In this document: one piece after another, positions 11,722 through 23,102 of the stretch
Layout of the letters: every line of letters begins with the position of its first letter
Position numbering within the stretch: position 1 is the first letter of the stretch
From: Triticum aestivum
Taxonomy: Eukaryota; Streptophyta; Magnoliopsida; Poales; Poaceae
Length of the DNA: 64,000 bases
Direction of reading: 5' to 3'
Assembly (NCBI RefSeq): GCF_018294505.1
Contig: NC_057807.1
Coordinates: forward strand, 164,248,304-164,312,303
Translations under genes and position numbers: made by a program
Notes under the pieces: model-generated
What the model saw: only the letters and a program-made list of their open reading frames with translations
Told to the model about the DNA's origin: nothing
Database searches by the model: none

Positions 11722-12203
11722 TGTCGGTGTCAAAACCGGCGGATCTCGGGTAGGGGGTCCCGAACTGTGCGTCTAGGAGGATGGTAACAGGAGACAAGGG
11801 ACACGATGTTTTTACCCAGGTTCGGGCCCTCTCGATGGAGGTAAAACCCTACTCCTGCTTGATTGATATTGATGATATGGGTAGTACAAGAGTGGATCTA
11901 CCACGAGATCAAGGAGGCTAAACCCTAGAAGCTAGCCTATGGTATGATTGTTGTAATGGTTGTTCGTCCTACGGACTAAAACCCTCTGGTTTATATAGAC
12001 ACCGGAGAGGGCTAGGGTTACACAGAGTCGGTTACAATGGTAGGAGATCTACATATCCGTATCGCCAAGCTTGCCTTCCATGCCAAGGAAAGTCCCATCC
12101 GGACACGGGACGAAGTCTTCAATCTTGTATCTTCATAGTCTTGGAGTCCGGCCGATGATGATAGTCCGGCTATCCAGACACCCCCTAGTCCAGGACTCCC
12201 TCA
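11722..12203 (-). repeat. 5' LTR of the left Fatima-like element
   Basis: It begins TGTCGGTGTC and ends ACTCCCTCA on the plus strand. It is flanked by the ATCAC duplication at 12204-12208. On the minus strand, gag follows inward from this LTR, so this is the 5' copy. Confidence 0.9.
11990..11998 (-). promoter_or_regulatory. TATA box in the 5' LTR of the left Fatima-like element
   Basis: The minus strand reads CTATATAAA within the LTR, with CCGG words close on both sides. The same box is in the second copy at 59136-59144. Its position about 210 bp from the inner LTR edge suits a U3/R promoter. Confidence 0.5.
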
Positions 12204-12208
12204 ATCAC

Positions 12209-12790
12209 TTTACACCCATTAACGGCCCGTGGTGAAACTGGCCCGTAATGAACAGTGCATCACTTTATACCCATTAACGGCCTGTTATTCCGTTGGGCCG
12301 TTTCCAGCCCATGTTATCTTTCGGCCTTCTAAGAGCCCATTTATTCTTGGGCTCATTTCCCGCATTCGTTTACTTACGGCCCGTTACTGTCATTTTCTGC
12401 TTGTGGGCCAAATTCAGTCTGTGGTTACAGTCGGCTCATTTGTGGTCCGTTAATACGTTGGGCCGTTTTAATAGCGTCATCAAATACGGCCTATTAACGA
12501 TGGCCCATTATGGTCGGCCCATGAATGGACGATTCCAACTCTAGCCCGTTTACGGCCATAATGCGGCCTGTTATTGGCCCATTTTGGCCAATCGATCATA
12601 CTAGCTGTATAAGGCCCATTGATGATACGGCCCGTAGAAGGCCCATTGTTTATACAGCCCGTAGAAGGCCCATTGTTTCTACGGCCCGTAGAAGGCCCAC
12701 TGTTTCTACAGCCCGTAGAAGGCACACTGTTTCTACGGCCCGTAGGAGGCCCACTATCACTACAGTAAATATCAGCCCATGGTTATTGTG
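12209..12790. repeat. CACTA subterminal GGCCC-word array, continued right of the nested gypsy element
   Basis: GGCCCGTAA, GGCCCATTA and GGGCCG words continue here from 2680-3203. A segment of about 50 bp at the insertion site (GGTGAAACTGGCCCGTAAT) is present on both sides of the nested element as part of the array. No gene is visible. Confidence 0.55.
12629..12763 (+). repeat. Five tandem 27-bp units in the CACTA subterminal region
   Basis: Units start at 12629, 12656, 12683, 12710 and 12737. Each is based on GGCCCGTAGAAGGCCCATTG followed by TTTCTAC. The copies differ by only a few bases, so the array looks recent. Each unit carries two GGCCC words. Confidence 0.85.
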
Positions 12791-13010
12791 GCCTAGTTTT
12801 AAAAAAATAGGTTATTGCAGCCACTAGCAAACCGCGGAAAAAGAACTGCAATGACTACAAGCAAACAAATAAACAAGACAACAAGGAAATAAATAAGCAA
12901 GCAACTTACGCTAGGCTATCACGGCTATCACATACATCCACTGGGCATCAAAGTTCGCCACCAGTGCAAATAAACACGCCGACAAAAGAATATACAAAAC
13001 TGAGAGCACT

Positions 13011-14197
13011 TCAGAAGGCACTAGGCCAGGCCAGGTCGGGCCCCCCAAACAGCCGAAGAAGCTGAGTAGACCTCAGTTGTGTCAATGATAGATGCATCAA
13101 CACTAGATTTATGGCATGATGGTGCGCACAGCAGTCCTCTGACATCTTCATTGCATCTTTGACTTCAAGTCGGAGCTGAGCTGAAGCAAGCCTTTCCGCT
13201 TTAAGTTGAGACTGAAGAAGTCGAACTGATTGAGGCAGCGACTGCACAGAGGTTGTCTCACACCTGCTGGTGAGTAGCTTCAACTCACTGTCTTCATCAA
13301 GACAGGACCTTGGGGTCATCTCGTTGTCCTCAAGATGGTTTGGCTCACTATCTTCCCTAAAGTTCTACCTGGCGAAAGAGATACAACTCTGAAAGCGAAA
13401 CAAGGAGACACATAACAGGTTTCACAATTATATAAGCAAATAAATGGATCTGTTCTACATAAGGAACATGTTTTTACAACTACAATTTGAAACTGGTAGT
13501 TGTTGCAAACATCCAATCAGATGTAAACAGCAAAGCAAACAGCAGTGGAGGAAATGATGCCTATCCAAATCTATACTAGAACAAAGTTTGAAGGGTTGAG
13601 AAGGATGAACTTACATTACATGTTAACACGGGCTGGACAAAGCCCTTCGCCATGTTGATGGAAGGATAATTCAATAAATTCCCCAAAGAAAATTCTTTAT
13701 AAGCGTTGCCATTATTCTACATTTTGCAAAGAGTAAATATAGATCAAATAATATTGGAAAAAACAGAGGATAATGAAGCTCAGGTGCAGACTGATGATAC
13801 ATAATCAAATAGCAATTAATTAAGTACAGCGTTACAAGGCAAAAGGGAGAGAGGTACTGACAAGAGCAATGCAGAGCCCATTATTGTTTTGAGATCATAT
13901 GATCCTTTGAGCAAGCAGATTCATCTGAAATTAGTTTTCATACAAGAGAGAAGGTAAGGCACAAGCAGAAATTTAGGAGTTCGAATTTTGAATTGATATC
14001 ATAGACAATACCTGACGCTGGGCTCCCAACAGTTCTAATAGGGGTTTGGCCACTGGAGTAGGGGTAAAGTGTGGTACAGTTGGGCCTGTGTTTTTTGTGG
14101 CTACTGATCTATCTGACTTAACATGTATCACTACCTTTTCCAAATACCTAGTTTGTACTCCTTGAGGATCTGCACTCACCCTCTTCCTTTTGGACAT
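13011..14197 (-). other. Candidate spliced gene A inside the CACTA (coiled-coil protein, unidentified)
   Basis: Two pieces look like exons on the minus strand. One (14197-14012) starts MSKRKRVSADPQGVQTRYLE and ends at a donor after CAG (GTATTG). The other starts after an acceptor CTTTAG near 13362. It encodes a helical segment (LLQSQLKAERLASAQLRLEV) and stops at about 13011. I do not recognise the family. Many CACTA elements carry a second, fast-evolving gene beside the transposase, and this may be one. Between the exons, 13.4-14.0 kb, I see nothing else. Confidence 0.3.
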
Positions 14198-14947
14198 CTA
14201 TTACGAAAGAACAACATTTGACTGGAAAAACATAGTGTGACGACACATGGAATAGGTACAGAAAATGGATAGGTATGGCATATACTCATATATGATGCTT
14301 AAACTAAGCAGATGGTGTAACAAAGTACAAGTAATGCAAGAGGTCAGATGCAAAATATGTGCGACCAATACAACTTTGCAAAGTTAGAGCAAGCCCCTTG
14401 ATGGGTGAATAAGATAGGCCATCCTCCACCATGCCAAGTTTGTTAGCCAGCGGATTGTTCTGCAATATTCCTCTCGTGCGCCCATTCTCATATTAATTTT
14501 GATAATGTTCAATATCTGACATGCATGAAAACATAAAAACAGGGGAGATTCTCTTTGTAATGCAGAAGTGATTCTAATCCAATACTGCCTCCCTGTAAAC
14601 CCCTTTGTGCTATCTCTACAATTCTTTTAAGAGATGACATGCATGCTATAATTTGTTGTGTGCATTAATATAATGTGGCCTACTACTCAAAATATGAGAG
14701 CTCCAGAAGTGATGACACTTTGCAGATGATAGCTTCAACATATAGTAAAGAAGAACAAGTCGACCTGACCTGACAGATTCAAAATATACTAAGGGAGAAC
14801 AACTCGACCTGACCAGTCGACCGCAAGAGAAGAGTATCATCTTAAAGAAGAGCAGAAGAGCAAGCAGATTGAAGATATTACAAGTCTTTCAATACAATGC
14901 AGGTTGGCCACCCATGACGAACCAGAGCGCACAGAGAAATACTATTC

Positions 14948-15930
14948 TTTCCGGTCTCTCCATATGTGGCTCACATGCATTTTGAAACTAAAGTAGGAAC
15001 ATTTAGCTAACCAATTAAACATCTCTCAGTTTTACTAATATCATCAATAATATCAGATATGAATTGGTACAACTAAGCTTGTTTAGCTCGATGGGTGGAG
15101 CGGTGCTATTATGACACGAACCACGTAGGCTGATTGTGGTCATCATAAAATGGGGAAAACATAAGCATGATGAGTATAGTGTTGAACGTGGCAGTGGGAT
15201 GGCAGATCTGAAGCTGCAAACCGCGCAAAGGGTAGTTAGCAACCGATGTTTGCTTTGAAATAACAACTAAGATTTGGTATGGACAAGAAAGTATGGTCAA
15301 CAAGTGACAAAGAAATGCAATTATGTTGTCTCTCTATATGTCGCGACATGCATTTGGAAACTCAAGTGGGACCTTTAGCTAACCAACCAAATGTGTCGGT
15401 TAACTAATATCAGTATCATATCACAATCATATTTGAACAACTAATCTTTTGAATTCTGAGTGTTGTGTTGTTTAGCTTGAAGGGTGGAGTAATGCTAGTA
15501 TGACAGAAAGCACCTATGCAGATCATAGTAGAGTAGATAAAAGGGGAAAACCCTAAGCATCAAGAGAAAAATCAGGAAAGTGGAACTAGCTGGCCCAATG
15601 GGTGACGCACATGCTTTTCGAAACGAATATAGGAACATTAGGTGACCAATTAAACGTTCTCTGTTTTAGTGATATGAGCATCATATCAGATTCGTATTTC
15701 AACACGTAAGCTTTGGGTTGAGGTCTTGAGGAGCAGTGCTAGCACGACACGAAGCACCTACGATGATGGTAGTGAATATAAAGGGGGGAAACCATAAGCT
15801 TTACGAGTATAGTGTCCGTGACATGGCGGATCTGATGGTGCAAACCGGACAAAGCTACTTCGCAACCAATGTTTGCTTTCAACTAGCCACTACGATTTGG
15901 TACGGACAAGGAAAGTACAGTAAACAAATT
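14948..15930 (+). repeat. Three diverged tandem copies of a 270-380 bp unit
   Basis: Copies start near 14948, 15328 and 15597. Shared stretches include CACATGCATTT near the start, TTTAGCTAACCAA, and ATAAGC followed by GAGTATAGTGT. Copies 1 and 3 also share GCAACC(A/G)ATGTTTGCTTT, which copy 2 lacks, so copy 2 is internally deleted. No coding frame is preserved. Confidence 0.6.
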
Positions 15931-16069
15931 ACGATCTATTTTCTGGGTGAGATCAATAACTTAAGCACATATGGAAGAGTACCACCTCTCTTGCGACGCC
16001 GTGTAGGCCTATGCTGATATGTTGAGGGTGTTTTGGGTGCGATGGTTGTCGGCGGCATGGAAGAAGACT

Positions 16070-16369
16070 TTAGACGGCAGACGGTCGGGTCGGGGGATAT
16101 ATCATGTTGCCGTGGAAGAAACGGTCATAGGAGCGGCAACGGAAAGGTGGACGACGGCGCCGATGAAGCGATAGGAGGCGATGAAAGGATCCTGGTCCAG
16201 CGCCGTGGATGAGAGACGTCCATCTCTTGCAGTGGACGACGGGGTAGGGGTAGCGGCTCCGGCAAGGTGGAGGATGGGGTGGCAAACGGAGGAGGTTGGC
16301 CACAGTGCGGAGGTTGTCGTGCCGCCGACGGTGTATGAATGGGGAAATGGAGGGGAGGGGGGATCTCAA
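16070..16369 (-). other. GC-rich exon-like open frame, unidentified
   Basis: A 99-codon frame, rich in Arg, Pro and Ser, lies upstream of candidate gene A on the same strand. It could be its first exon, by analogy with the GC-rich frame at 19290-19788 upstream of candidate gene B. Composition alone could also produce it. I recognise no domain. Confidence 0.2.
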
Positions 16370-16790
16370 ACTTTGGGACGCGCTTCTCTGAAATGTGGGA
16401 AAGTTACGAACTTATCCCCCATTTAAAATTTCGGGCATCGCATCGGTTGGGGATAGGACGGTAATCTCGCATCTCCCAAATATTTGCCGGTAACTATTTT
16501 GGGCGAGGAAAGTGTGTTTTGCCGCCCACGGTTGGCGCCCACGGTGTATGAACAGGGCTGATAGGTAGGGCGATTGTGTCACGTCTGATGGAAGTTACAC
16601 ACCTGCCCCTATTTAAAATATTTTCCTACATCGATTTTGGATGAGGAGAGTTTGTTTTGCCGCCCACCGTGTATGAATGGGGAAATGGAGGAAGAGACAC
16701 ATGTCTTTCGGACGAGCTTGAATCAAATGTGTTTTGCCGCCCACGTTTGGCGCCCACCGTGTCTGAATGGGCTCAGAGGCCGTCGTGTCA
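16320..16790 (+). repeat. Imperfect direct repeats built on GCCGCCCAC...GTGTATGAA
   Basis: The block TTTTGCCGCCCAC, with or without GGTTGGCGCCCAC, followed by GTGTATGAA, occurs near 16515, 16654 and 16735. A shorter form lies at about 16320. Between copies, phrases such as GTCACGTCTGAT and GAAGTTAC also recur. Spacing is irregular. The repeats lie just upstream of the exon-like frame at 16070-16369 (minus), so they could be promoter repeats. Confidence 0.55.
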
Positions 16791-17384
16791 CGTCTGATTG
16801 AAGTTACTAGTCTACCCCTATCGACAGCAGTGTAAATCCGGTCGATAAGGATGTCAAGTGTTAGGGGTAGACAGTAATTTCAATCTCGCAAACACTTGCT
16901 TCGAGCAACCCACAAATTATAGTGGGTGTTTAGCCGCTTCATTCAAAACTTGGGAGAATTAGCATTCATGTTTGCCCTGGGCCCTGGCAAACTAAATTCA
17001 AATCCAAATTGTATTCGATTATGTATATCCACAGATAATTCTACGTTTTGTTATTTATTTCTTCAAAACCACAACAAAGATTTATTCCACCTTTATATAT
17101 GATTATGATTTAGAAATGTCGTGATCTTCGAATTCAGTAGGTTGGATACACTCTGAGTCAAACAGTTATTTCATCCAATACAATATGCTCACACGAAAAA
17201 CAGTTCACCTTATGTCAATCATAAAAGTACTGAGGATTACCTCGCCTAAAAAATTCGGATCATTAGAACACATGGACAACATAGGGGGTCTTGCAACATA
17301 ATCCATTCAGAGACATGACACAACATGCAAGTACAATAATCTAATGACAATTTCAATTGGTATCTAAAGAACAACCGTGATTAC

Positions 17385-19788
17385 CTTGGGCTTCAGATAG
17401 CGGAAACAGCAGGACCTTCTCCATCTTCAAATGCAACATTCTTACTTCCTCCAATTCTTGGGTTGCTTGCATAATGCGTGTCGCTAATTCTGTAATTTCC
17501 AGCCTCAAGATAAAGATTACCTCATTCATGGCAGCCACACCATCTCTTTCTGCCTCTAGTAGAGCCTCAAGCACTATAATATCTATGCTCAGACTGCTCT
17601 CCGGCGGTGTTGCCTCTGAACTGCTACCATCCGGTAACATGGATGGTGCACTGCTTCCACAAATAGATTCTGGGGTTGTACATTATGTCCTAGTGTGAAC
17701 GGCATCCTGAAAGGTTTCCGTTGGACATAAGTAAGAGATAGTTATCGTATGATCCAGGCAGTAAGCTTACATAGTAAACGACGGACGAATTGTTGCCGAG
17801 CATGGCAAACTATATTTAAATGGTTCGAAGCAGCATCAGCCGAAAAGAAGTTAAAATGGTAAGATGAAACTAGGGATGTAAGTGGCAAATAAACAACATC
17901 CGCTAGTCCCATCTAGTTAGTTTTTGCTACCCCCCCCCTCCTAGTTCATTTTCCTCGAAAAATAAAAACTCTTTTGAACTATCATACCACCAGTGGACTT
18001 TAATCGGGACTAAATGGGACCCAGTTGACATCCCTAGTTGAAAGGGAGTGTACCACCGCTATATTTAAGTTGCCAAGGCATCTAAGCAGTTTGAATAATC
18101 TGAAAAAGCACTTAACAGTGTGGCCTCATATAAACTACGAAGACAGTCTTGTGATGAAGTTGAGAGGAAAAGTTAAGGACTCAAATGAAATAGGCATGCA
18201 CTTCCTTATGATAGTACAGTAGGCACTGCTGACATATTGGCCAATCAGGTATAGCGTAACAACAAACAAGCATTCGAATCAAGCAATACAGCAAAGCAGA
18301 CAACTGAACTATTTGTAATTCGGTAGGATTACAGGTTGAGGGCACAAGCCAAGAAAGCATCCCACTCGCATTACATTTCACATGTACTAAAACACACTCG
18401 CTTACCATATGTTGTTGTGAAGCCTCGCTGCTGTTGCAATGTTCTTTGAAGATATCGTCAGTATCCCGTGGTTGCAAATCTAGTTGTTGTAGTTTATTCT
18501 GCACCCTCTATTTAGGTAAAATTAATTTTAATCGCATGCACTGGTCTGAATTGATCATCAATGGTTCATCTAAACTAATGAAAGAAGGGTGTGTGCATAC
18601 ATGACAATATATCTGCTTCCCTCTATTTTTATGCTTGTTCGAGGTGCCAGCCCCAAAATAACAAATATTTTGCTTGATGGGGTTGGTAGCTCCATAATTA
18701 ATAGAAGCATCAAATTAGTCATGCAACTTGGGAAGATCAAGAACACACAAACAAGTAATGAACAGAGGCTCGGAGAAGTGATGTAATAGCTAGCATCAGA
18801 AAATGTAGGGTAAAACAAACAAAAAGCAGCAGAACCACATGCTAGTCTGCTGATGTGTAATTAAGCATAGAGAACATTAAGCAGTCTGATGGAACCAACA
18901 GGTGGCATTAGAACAACACCATTATCATAAATATAGCATTCGAAGTAAAATAGTAGGCAGTGATATCTAGGAAGTACAGTAATACTCCCTCCGTTCCAAA
19001 ATAGATGACTCAACTTTGTACTAACTTCAGTACAAAGTTAGTACAAAGTTGGGTCATCTATTTTGGAACGGAGGGAGTACTTAGGACAAAACTAAAGCAT
19101 ATTAACTATATGTGCACTGGTATGTAATTTAGCACATGTAACATGTTCACTGCCAGAAGTATGGCCCTACAGGTGCAAGCAGAATAACGTGTCTCATGAA
19201 AAACTGAATGATGCCCTGAAGAAATTCAAAGGTGCGGTGCTTATGCTAGGAAAGTGAACGTAGGCGCCGGCCGTTGGATAATAGTACCTGATTCTCGGTG
19301 GCATATGGGTATCGTTGTCATACTTGATAGATAAGGATCGTCGATGGTTCTCGTGTTGCGATTGAGTTTGGGCCGGCTGTCGCCGTCGCTGAAGCGGCTC
19401 CGGTGCTACGGTTGCGGCACATGTCGACATACAAGAAAGCTCATCTGTGGTAAGTGAACAGTTGCACGATAAAGAGAAAAACCGAAGGAGTACAAATCTA
19501 AATAACCTGAAGAGGCTGCGGCGTCGGTAAAGCAGGGCCGGTGGAGTTGAATATGGCATCCGTGGAGCGGGTCCGGTGCAGTGGACGAAGGCTTCGGCGG
19601 GCACGTTGTACAGTGATTTCGGTGAGGCGGATCTGTCGCGGCGGACGAGGGCTTGTATGAAGGGCCAGCAAAGGGGAGGACGAGGGAGTCAGTGAAGGGC
19701 CTACGTTGTGGTGGACGAGGGTGCCGGTTAAGCAGATCCTGTGCGGTGGACCATGATGGCGGTCAAGGAGATCTGGAGCGGTGGACAA
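17385..19788 (-). other. Candidate spliced gene B inside the CACTA (coiled-coil protein, unidentified)
   Basis: Exon-like pieces on the minus strand are: a GC-rich frame at 19788-19290; a small exon at 18498-18416 with clean borders (TGCAG before, GTAAGC after) encoding LDLQPRDTDDIFKEH; and 17640-17385, encoding a helical segment (LEALLEAERDGVAAMNEV) and ending at AAG|GTAATC. The order GC-rich first exon, small exon, coiled-coil exon parallels candidate gene A, so A and B may be duplicates. I cannot name the family. A Stowaway MITE (18985-19077) lies in the first intron. Confidence 0.3.
18985..19077. mobile_element. Stowaway MITE (Tc1/mariner), 93 bp
   Basis: It starts CTCCCTCCGTTCC and ends GGAACGGAGGGAG, with TA on both sides (18983-18984 and 19078-19079). 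The two halves form a near-perfect hairpin around ACTTCAGT. It has no coding capacity. Confidence 0.93.
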
Positions 19789-19809
19789 GCCCGTCGCTGA
19801 AGCGGCTCC

Positions 19810-20670
19810 GGTGAAGTGGTGAGTTGGCAGTTGGGGGTTCCAAGGTGCGGAAGGTAGATCCAGCGGGGTGTGAGGTCCACCGCTGCGGGGGAGGACTAGA
19901 TTCGACGGCTTGCCGTGGTTGGGGTGTCGGGAAGGGGAGGGGGAGGGGCTCTGGGGAAGAATGTTGGGGGCAAAGAGGGGAAAACTATAGAGTTACCAAA
20001 GCAGCCCTTTTCCGTTCATGTGGTAGGGGTAAAACAGGAATATCACAGGGCTAAACTTTTGGGCGCGTGATATTTTGATGTGAGCGGGAAGTTTGAAAGC
20101 TTTTGGCGCCTAAAATTATAAGTATTCCGCTCTCGTACGGCCGACTATGATATCATGGCCGACAATTTGTTTGTTTTGCACGCAAAAAAAATGTGCATGT
20201 TTTGAAAATCAATGTCTCCACCTGGAAACTTGGATTGTCCATTCAATTCAAATATGGATCATTGAGCTACTACAAGCAAATACCATCATATGGTCCAATT
20301 CAAATGAAATTCCAAATGTGTTTATCCTAAATATGACGAAAAAAGCAAAAATGTGTATGTGTATGAATAAAGTGGATGATTATAAAGTTTGAACATGCCC
20401 GTATGTGTATATCTCTAGGTTTGATATATGAATTTGAAATCATGAAATCCCAGCTTAAAAAATGTACCTCCGTTTAAATGAATTACAAAAGCTAATGATG
20501 GAGTCGAATTCCAAAATTCCAATCTTAGGTTTGTAATTCTGGTACATCAAGGTATATCACGCATGTTCAAAAGTATCGTTATCTCATAGTCCAAACTGTG
20601 AAACAAATTGATCAACCATGAGTGCACAATATCTCAACTACGCTAAAGTCCCTCAAATATAGACACCTCA
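19810..20670. other. No gene seen
   Basis: The first 250 bp are GC-rich and may be the promoter side of candidate gene B. From about 20100 the sequence is AT-rich with no convincing frame, repeat or terminus. Confidence 0.4.
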
Positions 20671-20679
20671 CTCTATCTG

Positions 20680-21830
20680 AAGCCAACCCCCCTCCCCCCA
20701 CCACACACGCACACACATAGAGAAGTCGTTCTCTCCCCCAAATACCAACACACGAGCACATTAACACCCATCTCTCTTCTAAAGTCCGGACCCCAATATA
20801 GGTCTATATCACTTTGTCTCTTGGGCATGCACACATCTCTTCCCTCACTCTCTAGGTCTCCCGCTATCTCTCTTACCCAAGCACACGCACTATGTAGAGT
20901 GTATATTTCCCATACACACAAAACATCGCCCCCAAACGTCTATCTCCCTAGTTATGTGGTTCTCCCTCGTTATGTGGTTCTCACACACTCACCTCACACA
21001 CCACCCCCACTGCAAACAAGCACACTTTGTCTCCTTGTGCACCACTCTCCTCTTTCTATCTATCCCACATGCGGACCCGCCCCAGCCCCTTCCCTGTATA
21101 CATATATGTCGTGAATCTTTCCATAGCTCCCTAATGTATCATCATTCTTGATTTTGCACATTGTTCTCTACACCATCTATTCTAGATCTCTCATGAAGTC
21201 CCTATCACACACACGATGACTCGCTTCCCTTGCGTCTCCGTTCATAGGCCAATTTCGGACAACATCAACATTGTCTCCCTATCTACACGCCATTTATGGA
21301 CACAAACGACCCCTCTCGGCCCCTCTCTTCCTCTGTCTCTCTCTCTCTCCGTCGCTAGCTCTCTCTTTCTCTCGCTCTCACACCCCTCTCCCACACACAC
21401 TCGATGTCTCTTCCAAATAGTCTGCTCCCCCTGCCCGCACCCGTGCTATCCCGCTACTACACATGTCACACCATTCCCCCTTCCCTTATACTAGGTTTAC
21501 ATCATCAGTGGTCTCTCTACTCCACATACACTCTATCCCTCTCACACACAAATGCGTGCACAAACACACACAGACACGCACAAACACCCATTTATCTGGA
21601 TCCTCATCTCTCCCCATGTCCGCATGTGTATCTCACACACTCACTCTCTAATTATGTTTATGTGCCTCCACGTTACACAACACAAAGCCCCATGTAAATG
21701 TCTCTCTCTATCCTCCACACATATAGACACAAAGAATCTGTTATCATTGCCTCATTCTCTAACATATCACACACGCACACTATCTCTCTCTCTCTCACAC
21801 AAACACGCTCAACAAGGGTCTCCCCGTGAA
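20680..21830 (+). repeat. 1.1-kb pyrimidine-biased CT/CA-rich tract
   Basis: The plus strand is dominated by C, T and CA steps: CTCTCT and CACACA runs interleaved with short unique words such as CCCTCGTTATGTGG. Guanine is scarce throughout. It is not one simple repeat but many short ones. Several frames stay open here only because of the composition and are not genes. Confidence 0.8.
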
Positions 21831-22120
21831 TAACTTACCATCTATTCATCAATAGTCGTGGCAGTACGGCGAACACGAGACGTGAAAAAGAATAAATCTA
21901 TACGTGCTTAGACCACCTAGTATGACTACTAGGACTAGAGCAAGCCAAAAAGCGCGCCACCATCACCCCCTCCTTGTTGGCGATGGGAAAATCTTTGTTT
22001 TACACAGTCGAGAAGTCATTGTGCTAAGGCCCCACATGCTGAGGCGTTGAATAGAATGTAGATTCTAGTTTACGGAAGCAAGTATCGATAATACGTTTGT
22101 ATTTCCATACTTATATTTCT

Positions 22121-22541
22121 TCTCTTATAAAAAACCGAGTTCGTGATGGTGGTACGTGTGCCATCTTGCAATATAGACCGTCTGATCTATATCTGATGGA
22201 TGGAAGTTAAACTAAAAGATACCCGCATCCCTCTCCACATTTGCAGACAAGGCCTTCCCTCATTCATCCTTATCTCCAACAAACCTCATTGTTGAGCAAT
22301 TAAGAAAGGAAGCCTCTGGAACAAACTGGCCTGGTGGCCGCTGCCGGCGTCGTCAATCCCCATGCCTCCGCTCAGTCCGACCACCAACCACCACCACACC
22401 CCACTCCTCTTCACCTTATCTCATATTTCTCGAGATATCATTAGTTTTTACACATGGGATTACTCCCGCAAGGGTCAATCACAACAAGTGTTTTATAAAA
22501 AATGCATCTTGATGTTCCGTGCAATGCACGGATCTTGCTAG
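22121..22541 (+). mobile_element. Small non-autonomous Helitron
   Basis: The 3' end is typical. A hairpin, CCGTGCAATGCACGG, at 22517-22531 is followed six bases later by CTAG (22538-22541) and then a host T. The 5' side is proposed near 22121 (TCTCTTATAAAAAACCGAG), from its resemblance to grass Helitron starts as recalled. The expected preceding A is absent, so the 5' border is uncertain. There is no coding capacity. Confidence 0.5.
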
Positions 22542-22555
22542 TACTCCTAGACAAG

Positions 22556-22690
22556 ACTAAGTTGGTGATGCTGGTGTGTCTGCCATCCGTCGTTTCTGAC
22601 CATTAGATCTACATCTAATGACTGTGAGGTAAGTTGTTGCCTTTTCTCACCAACGTCCCACTTGTCTACCAATTTGCAGAAAAAACCCAT
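22556..22690 (+). other. Second Helitron-like 5' region directly after the first
   Basis: The sequence GATGCTGGTGTGTCTGCCAT, with ATTAGATCTACATCTAAT downstream, parallels GATGGTGGTACGTGTGCCAT and its downstream region at 22147-22200. It therefore looks like the 5' part of a related Helitron, placed next to the end of the first. I find no matching 3' end. Confidence 0.35.
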
Positions 22691-23102
22691 AATTAGTATC
22701 TTAAAACCAACCACATCCCTCCCTGACCTCACCAAAACAACCCAAGGAATATATTCTAATTGAAACGTAATATATCTCTAGTGACATATGTATATCAAAA
22801 TTAGAGTGTTTTGTACCAAGTTTGTGAATAAGTATTATTCTAATTATGATTCGTTACAACGGACATGAACATTGCTAGTACTTCCAACCATGCATTTTTT
22901 TCCTAGTATTCCATAGTTTCGAGTTTTCCATCAAGATATTAGTCACTCATGGTTGATATTTACTTTCAATTATGTACACATATGCACTATGTAACTAGCC
23001 TTGCTTATTGGCTTCCAAAGCTTAACTTTCACTCCTACTTACAATATGTTGAGTATTTAACAAAAAACTACCACTTTCAACCAGCCCTAGGAAGAATCTA
23101 TT

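Larger units (their letters stand above)
3204..12203 (-). mobile_element. Complete non-autonomous gypsy element (Fatima-like, Tat-lineage design)
   Basis: The element is exactly 9.0 kb, with 481-482 bp LTRs (3204-3684 and 11722-12203) and the 5-bp target duplication ATCAC at 3199-3203 and 12204-12208. Transcription is toward lower coordinates. It encodes gag and protease (minus strand, about 8.4-11.7 kb), then a noncoding spacer, then a spliced gene on the opposite strand (4.2-7.3 kb). There is no reverse transcriptase, RNase H or integrase. The LTRs differ by 10 substitutions and one indel by eye, about 2.1%. Antisense extra ORFs near the 3' LTR are known in the Tat lineage (for example Grande and Retand). 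The Fatima name is from memory. Confidence 0.85.

Noticed and set aside
12629..12763. CRISPR-like array of short repeats
   Set aside because: The units are directly adjacent without unique spacers, and the genome is plant.
20821..21833. Overlapping plus-strand frames in the CT/CA-rich tract
   Set aside because: Simple-sequence composition (few G, so few stop codons) explains them.
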